From a virus: a stretch of DNA of 23,971 bases. The DNA lies in IMG/VR virus record IMGVR_UViG_3300042509_000057, positions 1-23,971 of that record; one strand, given 5' to 3'. Position numbers and translations under genes: made by a program. Shown in pieces: positions 13,083 through 19,439 of the stretch; position 1 is the stretch's first letter; each line of letters opens with the position of its first letter. The notes under the pieces were generated by a model. That model was not told the origin of the DNA and ran no database searches. It saw nothing but the letters and a program-made list of their open reading frames with translations.

Positions 13083-14107
13083 GCTACATCGGAAACACCC
13101 CAATATCAGCGGCATTTCTGACCGATACGTTCAGCGGGACAGGCTCACAAGTAGCCTACACCATGACGGTGGCTCCTGCCAACACGTCTTCGATCATCGT
13201 TGCTGTAACGGGCGTACTCCAAGACCCAAGTACATACTCTGTATCAGGCACAACCCTGACTTTCTCAGCCGCTCCACCAAGCGGTACAAGCAACATCAGC
13301 GTTAGATACCTTGGCATCCCAGCCAGTGGCGTAACGACTACAGCCTACAGAACCGTCACAGACTTCACGGCAACAGCGGGCCAGACATCATTTAGTGTGC
13401 CTTCCTACACCGTTGGCTACATTGACGTTTACCGTAACGGGGTACGCCTAGTATCTACAGACTTTGTAGCCACCACAGGCACAACGGTAGTATTGAACAA
13501 CGCCTGCACGGTAGGCGATGCAGTGGTCACAGAGAGCTTCTACGTCAGTTCAGTGCTGAATGCCATCCCTGCTACTGCGGGTAGTGTGTCTGCTTCTTAT
13601 TTGGTGTCTGGGTCAATTACGCCTAGTTATTTGTCTCAACCATTTACCTCTGGCACTGCTGTAGCATCCACATCGGGTACAAGCATTGACTTTACCAGCA
13701 TCCCGTCTTGGGTTAAACGAATCACTGTGATGTTTGCTGGTGTGTCTACTAGTGGAACTAGCCTTCCTCAAGTTCAAATTGGGTCTGGCTCTGTTGTAAC
13801 AAGTGGCTACGTACAGAATGCAACATACATGGTAAACGCTGGCTCAAACAGCGCAAATGGGGGTACTACGGGTTTTATATTGGCGGTTGGCACCGCCGCA
13901 TCTGACACCTTGTATGGAACCGCAGTGATTACATTGGCTGGTTCAAACAGGTACGTATCAACCGTAAACACCATTAGATTAGCAGGGGCTAGTGTTGTTG
14001 GTGCTGGCGGCATTACTTTAGGTGGCGTATTAGACCGTGTTCGCATAACCACCGTGAACGGTACAGACACCTTCGATGCTGGCACAATTAACATACTGTA
14101 CGAATAA
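13079..14107 (+). CDS. Tail fibre with duplicated tip domain, copy 1
   Basis: I choose ATG 13079 (342 residues) on the ATGA overlap; the frame is also open upstream, overlapping the previous gene. Residues 1-80 share the N-terminal domain of the 11154 fibre (MSYIGNTPIS, FSGTGSQVAYTMTVAPANTS, GVLQDPSTYSVSGTTLTFSA). Residues ~92-158 are a second similar beta domain (VTDFTATAGQTSFSVPSYTV, IDVYRNGVRL). Residues 191-342 form a C-terminal tip starting SGTAVASTSGTSIDFTSIPS and ending DRVRITTVNGTDTFDAGTIN, nearly identical at its end to the 15351 protein. Modular receptor-binding fibre is the natural reading; the receptor is unknown. Confidence 0.8.
   Translation: MSYIGNTPISAAFLTDTFSGTGSQVAYTMTVAPANTSSIIVAVTGVLQDPSTYSVSGTTLTFSAAPPSGTSNISVRYLGIPASGVTTTAYRTVTDFTATAGQTSFSVPSYTVGYIDVYRNGVRLVSTDFVATTGTTVVLNNACTVGDAVVTESFYVSSVLNAIPATAGSVSASYLVSGSITPSYLSQPFTSGTAVASTSGTSIDFTSIPSWVKRITVMFAGVSTSGTSLPQVQIGSGSVVTSGYVQNATYMVNAGSNSANGGTTGFILAVGTAASDTLYGTAVITLAGSNRYVSTVNTIRLAGASVVGAGGITLGGVLDRVRITTVNGTDTFDAGTINILYE
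13649..14107 (+). repeat. Duplicated fibre-tip coding module, copy 1
   Basis: Begins TCTGGCACTGCTGTAGCATC and parallels 15465-15935. The ends are best conserved: both encode ...SIDFTSIPSWVKRITVM near the start and LDRVRITTVNGTDTFDAG at the end, whereas the middle ~90 residues have diverged. Confidence 0.8.
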
Positions 14108-14116
14108 GGACACAGC

Positions 14117-15184
14117 ATGACTTTAGCCGTCAACATAGCGCAAAGCGGCGCAAACAACGTATCTTTTAGAAACAGAATCATCAACGGCGCAATGGTGATT
14201 GACCAGCGTAATGCTGGGGCGAGTGTTGTTTTTGGTACTGGCAGTTTATTCCCAGTAGACCGTTTTAAAACTTACAACACTGTCGGCTCTGGAAGCACAG
14301 TTCAAAGGTCAACAACTGCTCCTGCTGGTTTTTACAATTCATTGCTGTTTACTGTTGGCACAGGTGCAAGCCCTAGTGCGGCTGATGAATGTATCTTCTT
14401 TCAACCTATTGAGGGATTTAATGTTTTAGACTTGGGATTCGGTACAGCAGCCGCTTCTTCTGTAACTATTTCATTCCAAGTACGTTCCAGCGTCACAGGA
14501 ACCTACGCATTAAGACTGCGTAATCAGGCAGGTAATAGAAGCTATGTGGCAACCTACACAATTAACGCTGCTAACACTTTTGAAACCAAGAGCGTCACGA
14601 TTGCAGGTGACACCTCTGGAACATGGGCTAAAGACAACACTATTGGTATTCTGCTAACTTTTGACCTTGGCTCTGGCTCAAACTACAACACAACCGCTGG
14701 AGCATGGCAAGCTGGCGACTTTACTCGCACATCAGGTTGCGTAAATTTCATTGCCACATCCGGAGCCACCTTCTACATCACAGGCGTACAGCTAGAAGCA
14801 GGTACAGCAGCATCCCCATTTGAGTATCGTCAGTATGGTACGGAGTTGGCTTTGTGTCAGCGGTATTATTGGAGAAGCGTATCAGGCGTAAACTTTAATA
14901 CTTTTGCCATTGGTGTTGTTGATAGTGCGGCTTCCTGTTCTGGCGTGTACGCAAAACATCCAGTGACAATGAGAACTACTCCAACTTGTTCATTTTCAAA
15001 TTTACGTTTGTATGATGGCACAGGCTCACCAGCCGTGACTTCTTTAGCTGGAAATTGGAGTTCAACAGAATCGTGGTCACAAGGATTTAATGCTTCAGGT
15101 GCTGGTTTAACACAAGGTAGAGCAGTTGCAATACAAGCAAACAACTCATCAACATCATATATTGACGCTTCTGCGGAGTTATAA
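14117..15184 (+). CDS. Tail fibre, RIINGAMxIDQRNAG family
   Basis: ATG with AAGGA about 5 bases upstream. 355 residues. N-terminal [20 protein letters not shown], then [68 protein letters not shown] and [20 protein letters not shown] with [10 protein letters not shown]. This is a well recognised family of phage and prophage fibre proteins with carbohydrate-binding-like beta-sandwiches (NRIINGxMxIDQRNAG ... VQLExGxxAxPFExR). Residues after ~255 form a variable C-terminal domain ([20 protein letters not shown]...) likely to determine specificity. Sits between the two copies of the duplicated tip. Confidence 0.85.
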   Translation: MTLAVNIAQSGANNVSFRNRIINGAMVIDQRNAGASVVFGTGSLFPVDRFKTYNTVGSGSTVQRSTTAPAGFYNSLLFTVGTGASPSAADECIFFQPIEGFNVLDLGFGTAAASSVTISFQVRSSVTGTYALRLRNQAGNRSYVATYTINAANTFETKSVTIAGDTSGTWAKDNTIGILLTFDLGSGSNYNTTAGAWQAGDFTRTSGCVNFIATSGATFYITGVQLEAGTAASPFEYRQYGTELALCQRYYWRSVSGVNFNTFAIGVVDSAASCSGVYAKHPVTMRTTPTCSFSNLRLYDGTGSPAVTSLAGNWSSTESWSQGFNASGAGLTQGRAVAIQANNSSTSYIDASAEL

Positions 15185-15186
15185 AA

Positions 15187-15351
15187 ATGTATAAATTAAC
15201 CAAAAACAATTATGGCGGTGAGCCACAAAGCGTAATCCGTTTATCAGACAACGCTTGCATCCCCTTTGACCCAGCGAACACCGACTACCAAGCCTTTTTA
15301 GCTTGGCTTGCTGAAGGCAACACCCCATTGCCAGCAGAGGAGAACCAATAA
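15187..15351 (+). CDS. Small fibre-associated protein
   Basis: ATG 2 bases after the fibre stop, TAA overlapping the next ATG (TAATG). 54 residues: [54 protein letters not shown]. The pattern [35 protein letters not shown] is familiar as the C-terminal part of tail-fibre assembly proteins and as a standalone small phage gene. Location directly after the large fibre and before the next suggests a chaperone role, inferred. Acidic, no membrane segment. Confidence 0.75.
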   Translation: MYKLTKNNYGGEPQSVIRLSDNACIPFDPANTDYQAFLAWLAEGNTPLPAEENQ

Positions 15352-15935
15352 TGGCTTTAACACAAGTTGACGGTGGACTGATAGCCTCTGGGCAAACAAT
15401 AACCAGCCCAACCCTTTCCAGCCCCGTAACTGCTGGTACACCTACAGGTGTGGGTGTCCTTACGTCTGGCACTGCTGTGGCATCTACCAGTGGTACAAGC
15501 ATTGACTTTACGTCTATCCCATCTTGGGTGAAGCGGATTACGGTGATGTTGAACGCTGTATCAACTAATAGCACCAGCGCAGTTCAAATTCAAATCGGTT
15601 CTTCTACTTTTTCAACTTCTGGTTATCAGAGTAACGCCAGTCATGGCGCAGCAAATGGTACTCAATACGTTTATGCAACTTCTGGTTTTGTTCTTGACCC
15701 GTCAGGTTCTGTAGGAAGTGCTGCTTCACGTTCTGGCGCAATTACACTTTCTTTGATTGGCTCAAACACATGGGTTGGTAGTGGAGCTGTTGGTAGCGGG
15801 TCAACATATTTAATCACTAACGCTGTTGGTGGTGTTTCTCCAGCATTGTCGGGCACACTCGACCGAGTTCGCATAACCACTGTCAACGGCACAGACACCT
15901 TTGACGCTGGCTCTATCAACATTCTCTACGAATAA
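15351..15935 (+). CDS. Short fibre protein carrying duplicated tip, copy 2
   Basis: 194 residues, starting on the TAATG overlap. A short N-terminal part ([20 protein letters not shown], shaft-like TLSSPVTAGTPTG) leads into the tip at residue 39: SGTAVASTSGTSIDFTSIPS, WVKRITVMLNAVST..., ending LDRVRITTVNGTDTFDAG. The tip matches residues 191-342 of the 13079 fibre; the final 25 residues differ at one position. Lacks the N-terminal anchor domains of copy 1, so it may attach through another fibre or be a reservoir/alternative tip. No catalytic motif. Confidence 0.75.
   Translation: MALTQVDGGLIASGQTITSPTLSSPVTAGTPTGVGVLTSGTAVASTSGTSIDFTSIPSWVKRITVMLNAVSTNSTSAVQIQIGSSTFSTSGYQSNASHGAANGTQYVYATSGFVLDPSGSVGSAASRSGAITLSLIGSNTWVGSGAVGSGSTYLITNAVGGVSPALSGTLDRVRITTVNGTDTFDAGSINILYE
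15465..15935 (+). repeat. Duplicated fibre-tip coding module, copy 2
   Basis: Begins TCTGGCACTGCTGTGGCATC; same module as 13649-14107 but 12 bases longer overall. High similarity at both ends with a diverged centre is compatible with duplication followed by diversification, or with partial gene conversion at the ends. Confidence 0.8.
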
Positions 15936-15944
15936 GGAAAAATT

Positions 15945-16127
15945 ATGACACATAGAATTGAAGTTAACGCAACAACAGGCGAAACCAAGATGGTTGAATA
16001 CACCGCTGACGAGCAGGCCGCACACGATGCTGCTGTGGCGGCACAACAGGCAGCAGAGGCAGCCGCAGCAGTTGTAGAGCCTGTAGCAGCCACTGAGCCT
16101 GTTGTGGAGCCTGAAGTGGTGGTTTAG
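15945..16127 (+). CDS. Small acidic Ala/Val/Glu-rich protein with TAG stop
   Basis: ATG with AAGGA upstream. 60 residues: MTHRIEVNATTGETKMVEYT, ADEQAAHDAAVAAQQAAEAA, then Val/Glu/Pro repeats (VVEPVAATEPVVEPEVVV). The first part (RIEVNATTGETxxVEYTADEQAAHDAA) resembles the end of fibre-assembly-type proteins; the rest is low-complexity helix. It follows a fibre gene as the other small genes here do. Its stop is TAG (16125-16127), the only one among the complete confident genes, and in the same frame 13 more codons (TPVTPAEPADSTP) run to a TAA at 16167-16169 with matching Pro/Glu/Thr composition. Either the gene was recently shortened, or the TAG is sometimes read through. The remaining gap to 16203 holds only the next ribosome site. 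Confidence 0.65.
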   Translation: MTHRIEVNATTGETKMVEYTADEQAAHDAAVAAQQAAEAAAAVVEPVAATEPVVEPEVVV

Positions 16128-16202
16128 ACTCCAGTAACCCCAGCAGAACCTGCGGACAGTACGCCGTAAACCTGCGAAAATACCCTTAACTAAAGGACTC
16201 CT

Positions 16203-17255
16203 ATGGCAAGCACCTACTCCCCCTCGCTACGGATCGAACTGATTGGCGCTGGCGATCAAGCCGGTACGTGGAACACCACAACCAACTCCAACCTCGGCAC
16301 GATCATTGAGTCGGCTATTGCTGGGTACGTGGCGGTGTCCGTCACCTCGGCCAACCAAGCCTTCACTGCGCTGGACGGTGCCGCTGACCAAGCGCGAAAT
16401 GCCGTCATTGCACTGACCACCACAACCGGGGCTAACTTCGCCGTCTATGCTCCACCGCAGGAGAAGACCTACGTTATCTACAACACTACTGCCTACATAG
16501 CGACGATCTACAACTCCACGGTGCTGGGCAACACCACGGCTGCGGGCTTAGGGGTCGCGGTAGCCGCAGGGGGCAAAGTGGCAATGTTCAGTGACGGAAC
16601 TAACTTCCGCACTACTGATGCTGGTAGCTTCTCCGGTGTCCTTCCTGTAGTAAATGGCGGCACGGGCGTAACCACTTCTACTGGCACAGGTAACACAGTT
16701 TTAAGCGCCAGCCCCACGTTTACTGGAACGCCAACAATGCCGACGGGCACGATTGCAACAACTCAGACCTTTGGCAATAGTTCAACCGCGCTTGCCACCA
16801 CTGCGTTTGTTCAGGCTGCGCTTCAGGCGCTGCACCCAGTTGGCTCTATTTACACCAGCACATCAGCCACCAATCCGAACACATCTTTTGGGTTTGGCAC
16901 TTGGGTGGCGTTTGGCGCGGGGCGCGTTTTAATTGGTGATGGCGGAGGGTACGCTGCTGGCGCTATAGGCGGCAATGCAAATTCAGTTCTTATTTCTCAC
17001 GCACACACGGCAAGTTCTTCTTCATCAGTTTCTGACCCTAGTCACGTTCATTCGTTTACTGCTGTGCAAGATATAACTGGAACTAGATACCCCGGAGGTG
17101 GTGTAGGTCTTGGTACAACGTCAAACACAGCAGCGGCGGTGACAGGAATTTCTGTAAGCACATCTACAACTGTTAATTCTGCTGGTTCTGGTTCTGGAAC
17201 AAATGAAAACCTCCAGCCGTACATCGTGGTTTATATGTGGAACCGGACTGCGTAA
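16203..17255 (+). CDS. Long tail fibre with HxH tip
   Basis: ATG with AAGGA at 16193-16197 (5-base spacing). 350 residues. N-terminal MASTYSPSLRIELIGAGDQAG, WNTTTNSNLGTIIESAIAG and AFTALDGAADQARNAVIALT form a conserved anchor I recognise from podovirus/siphovirus fibres; a Gly/Thr-rich shaft follows with VVNGGTGVTTSTGTG and ALATTAFVQAAL. The tip starts HPVGSIYTSTSATNPNTSFG, WVAFGAGRVLIGDGGG, and has SHAH (H266/H268) and HVH (H281/H283) before NENLQPYIVVYMWNRTA. HxH pairs coordinate metal in T4 gp37-type tips. G+C falls from 40 of 60 bases at 16321-16380 to 25 of 60 at 16981-17040, so the tip may be exchanged. Confidence 0.85.
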   Translation: MASTYSPSLRIELIGAGDQAGTWNTTTNSNLGTIIESAIAGYVAVSVTSANQAFTALDGAADQARNAVIALTTTTGANFAVYAPPQEKTYVIYNTTAYIATIYNSTVLGNTTAAGLGVAVAAGGKVAMFSDGTNFRTTDAGSFSGVLPVVNGGTGVTTSTGTGNTVLSASPTFTGTPTMPTGTIATTQTFGNSSTALATTAFVQAALQALHPVGSIYTSTSATNPNTSFGFGTWVAFGAGRVLIGDGGGYAAGAIGGNANSVLISHAHTASSSSSVSDPSHVHSFTAVQDITGTRYPGGGVGLGTTSNTAAAVTGISVSTSTTVNSAGSGSGTNENLQPYIVVYMWNRTA

Positions 17256-17293
17256 ATTATGGACGCGCTGCCCATCACTAGCAGAGGCTGTAG

Positions 17294-17464
17294 GTGATTG
17301 ATGTCGCTTCAGCACAAATACCGTGGCCCAACACCGAACAAAAAATTGTGTTGGTTTGCCGCGTCGTGCTGCCGAACGAAAAATATGGGGCCAATGAATT
17401 TTTAGACAAAGACGGGAGGGTGTGTCGTTGGGTTCTGGAGGCCAAAAATGATCGACCCAATTAG
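17294..17464 (+). CDS. Possible small protein or remnant, GTG start
   Basis: GTG at 17294 is the first codon after an in-frame stop, with AGAGG (17283-17287) 6 bases upstream; the 56-residue reading is MIDVASAQIPWPNTEQKIVL, VCRVVLPNEKYGANEFLDKD, GRVCRWVLEAKNDRPN. It overlaps the next gene by 17 bases and fills most of the 192-base gap after the long fibre. Composition is protein-like (balanced charge, two Cys, alternate strands) rather than random. A 12-codon ORF from ATG 17259 ends at 17297 in another frame (-1 relation), so a frameshifted fragment is another reading. I do not recognise a family. Confidence 0.4.
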   Translation: MIDVASAQIPWPNTEQKIVLVCRVVLPNEKYGANEFLDKDGRVCRWVLEAKNDRPN

Positions 17465-17921
17465 TGCATTTGCCATAGCCCAAGGAGCTATCAAAGGCAT
17501 CCAAGCAGCCATCAAGATGGGCAAGGATGTCCAAGGCATCACGAATGACGTGATGAAGTTTTTTGACGCAAAGGAAAAAGTAGCCAAGGAAGCGGTTAAA
17601 GACCCAAAGAAAAAGTACAGTTCAGATACCAGTCAGGCCATGAGTACCGTCATGCAACTGCATGAGTTAAACAAAGCCGAGGAAGAGTTGAAGTGGCACT
17701 TTATCAATCAGGGCCACAGCCAGCTTTGGAGTCAGATTCTGTTGGAGCGTAACTCAATTGTGCAGCGCAGACGAACGCAAGAGATACTGGATGCTAGGGC
17801 GGCTAAGAACCGCAAGCAAGAGATAGACGAAGCCATCACAATGGGTTTGTGCATACTGGTAGCCGCTGCCATATTTTTCTTGGTGGCTTGGGGTGTAATT
17901 GCAATGAAAGGTAAGCTGTGA
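17448..17921 (+). CDS. Coiled-coil protein with C-terminal membrane segment
   Basis: ATG with GGAGG about 8 bases upstream. 157 residues. Begins MIDPISAFAIAQGAIKGIQA and continues with charged helices (KEKVAKEAVKDPKKKYSSDT; LHELNKAEEELKWHFINQG; long basic helix IVQRRRTQEILDARAAKNRK) to a single hydrophobic segment at residues 131-153 (ITMGLCILVAAAIFFLVAWG) and a short basic tail. The MIDPxxAFAxAxxAxxGIxAAI opening is typical of a phage protein family near lysis genes. A membrane-associated role is likely, with the helices on one side of the membrane. Not a typical spanin (wrong end for the anchor). Overlaps the next gene by 4 bases (GTGA). Confidence 0.65.
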   Translation: MIDPISAFAIAQGAIKGIQAAIKMGKDVQGITNDVMKFFDAKEKVAKEAVKDPKKKYSSDTSQAMSTVMQLHELNKAEEELKWHFINQGHSQLWSQILLERNSIVQRRRTQEILDARAAKNRKQEIDEAITMGLCILVAAAIFFLVAWGVIAMKGKL

Positions 17922-18535
17922 GCGAAGGAACTTTAAACGCCAATTCAACCCTTGATAAAGTTCTTGGGTATGTGGATTCACCGTTTAAACTTGCCGCCAT
18001 TCTTGTCATGGGCGTGGTTGCTTTCGCTGGCTACTTTGTGTACACAAACCAAGACCTGCTTATTGGCGCTTACAAAGAGTCCAAGAAGATACCCAGCATT
18101 GCCGAGGACCGTGTTGAGGACGCCTCTGCCCACCTGTTAAAGACCACCAACGCCACTATCGTTGCGGTGTTCAAAGTCAACCCAATGTTCGGGACTCGCA
18201 TACTGTACCGAGCCTACGCCAAGGACGGGCGAGACAAAACCAATGACGGGCTGGATGTGGGGCTGTTTACAAACAACGCAGCCAATAACGCCGACGTTGT
18301 GAAGCTGATGGCAAACGAAATCCCTTGCGGTGAGTACCGCACAGCGCAGTCTGAGATGGGTATTTGGTATATCAACAAGGGCGTTACCTACACTTGCAGA
18401 ATCAGTGTTCCACCAGAGCCGGGGCGGTTCGTGGGGCAGATAACCGTGGGATGGGAAACCGAACCCGAAAACTTAGAATCAGCACGAACCATGCTGAGTA
18501 TTGCCGCAACCATGTTATCTAGGAGTAAACAATGA
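17918..18535 (+). CDS. Membrane-anchored protein of unknown role, lysis block
   Basis: GTG start on the GTGA overlap. 205 residues. Residues 22-43 form one membrane segment (PFKLAAILVMGVVAFAGYFV); the remaining ~160 residues would face the other side and include helices, a VFKVNPMFGTRILYRAYAK strand region and two cysteines (C137, C160) that could pair if periplasmic. No lipobox, signal peptidase site or peptidase motif. Next gene is the holin, overlapping by 4 bases. N-terminal anchor and soluble C-terminal domain would be compatible with an accessory lysis or superinfection-exclusion protein, but nothing in the sequence proves either. I do not recognise a family. Confidence 0.6.
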   Translation: MSEGTLNANSTLDKVLGYVDSPFKLAAILVMGVVAFAGYFVYTNQDLLIGAYKESKKIPSIAEDRVEDASAHLLKTTNATIVAVFKVNPMFGTRILYRAYAKDGRDKTNDGLDVGLFTNNAANNADVVKLMANEIPCGEYRTAQSEMGIWYINKGVTYTCRISVPPEPGRFVGQITVGWETEPENLESARTMLSIAATMLSRSKQ

Positions 18536-18996
18536 CCTTGAGTGACCTAAACCCACTTGCCGCTATTGGGGGCAAACTCATTGACCGTTTTTTGCCTGAC
18601 CCGATTGCTGCTGAAAAGGCCAAAGCTGACCTGTTTCAGATGCAGCAAAACGGTGAACTGGCGAAGATGGCAAACGAGACCAAGCTGCTCGAGTTGAACA
18701 ACGCCAACACCGACAGCGCTCGGGATATGAATGCCAAGATTCAAGAGTCCACCAGCGCAGCGTGGTTGGCTAAGAACACGGCCTATGTGCTGGACATTGG
18801 GATTGTTTCTGCTACTATTTTTTTGGCTTGGTTTGCATTTATAAAAGGTGTACCGGATACCAACAAGGAGTTGGTGTACATGGCGCTTGGGTCGTTAATT
18901 ACCATGTGCGGAACGGTTTTGAACTTCCATCGTGGCAGTTCTCAAGGCTCCAAAGACAAGGGTAATGAAATTCAGAAACTGAAGGATATAAAATGA
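18532..18996 (+). CDS. Holin, 3TM family
   Basis: ATG on the ATGA overlap. 154 residues. MTLSDLNPLAAIGGKLIDRF, DPIAAEKAKADLFQMQQNGE, a helical linker with SARDMNAKIQESTSAAWLAK, membrane segments at ~84-106 and ~114-132, and the signature end FHRGSSQGSKDKGNEIQK. The ...RDMN...W..KNTAYVLD...CGTVLNFHRGSSxGSKxK pattern identifies the holin-3TMs family of phages and gene transfer agents. It makes the holes that release the endolysin encoded next. Overlap with the peptidase gene (ATGA) supports coupled translation. Confidence 0.9.
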   Translation: MTLSDLNPLAAIGGKLIDRFLPDPIAAEKAKADLFQMQQNGELAKMANETKLLELNNANTDSARDMNAKIQESTSAAWLAKNTAYVLDIGIVSATIFLAWFAFIKGVPDTNKELVYMALGSLITMCGTVLNFHRGSSQGSKDKGNEIQKLKDIK

Positions 18997-19421
18997 ACCT
19001 AAGCAAACACTTTACCCTTGACGAACTGACCGTCACCGACCACAGGGAGTTTGACAACAGCCCGACACAGGAAGAAATCAGCAACCTGCAACGCTTGGCG
19101 CAATTGCTGGAGCAGGTTAAGGAAACCCTTGGTGGCAAGCCTGTGATGATTAACTCTGCCTTCCGCAGCAAGCAGGTCAATGATGCAGTTGGAAGTTCTG
19201 ACAAGTCTCAGCATCGTAAGGGGTGCGCGGCTGACCTCCGAGTACCGGGCGTTACCCCAGATGAGGTAGTCCGTGCCGTGATTGCTGCGGGTTTACCCTA
19301 TGACCAGATCATCCGTGAGTTCGACCGATGGACGCATATCAGCATCCCAAATACTGAAGATGCAGAACCAAGAGGCAATGCGCTTATCATCGACAAAGCG
19401 GGCACTCGACCTTTTGCCTGA
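18993..19421 (+). CDS. Peptidase M15-type endolysin
   Basis: ATG on the ATGA overlap with the holin gene. 142 residues, the usual single-domain length for M15_3-type phage endolysins. MNLSKHFTLDELTVTDHREF, MINSAFRSKQVNDAVG, then SQHRKGCAADLRVPG with ligands H74 and D81 (SxHxxGxAxD) and WTHIS with H115; E109 and nearby residues precede the last His as in D-Ala-D-Ala carboxypeptidase-like peptidases. It would cleave peptide cross-links of peptidoglycan after passing the holin. No signal peptide or wall-binding domain. Gene order holin-endolysin is standard. Confidence 0.92.
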   Translation: MNLSKHFTLDELTVTDHREFDNSPTQEEISNLQRLAQLLEQVKETLGGKPVMINSAFRSKQVNDAVGSSDKSQHRKGCAADLRVPGVTPDEVVRAVIAAGLPYDQIIREFDRWTHISIPNTEDAEPRGNALIIDKAGTRPFA

Positions 19422-19439
19422 TACGTGAGAAAATGAACC

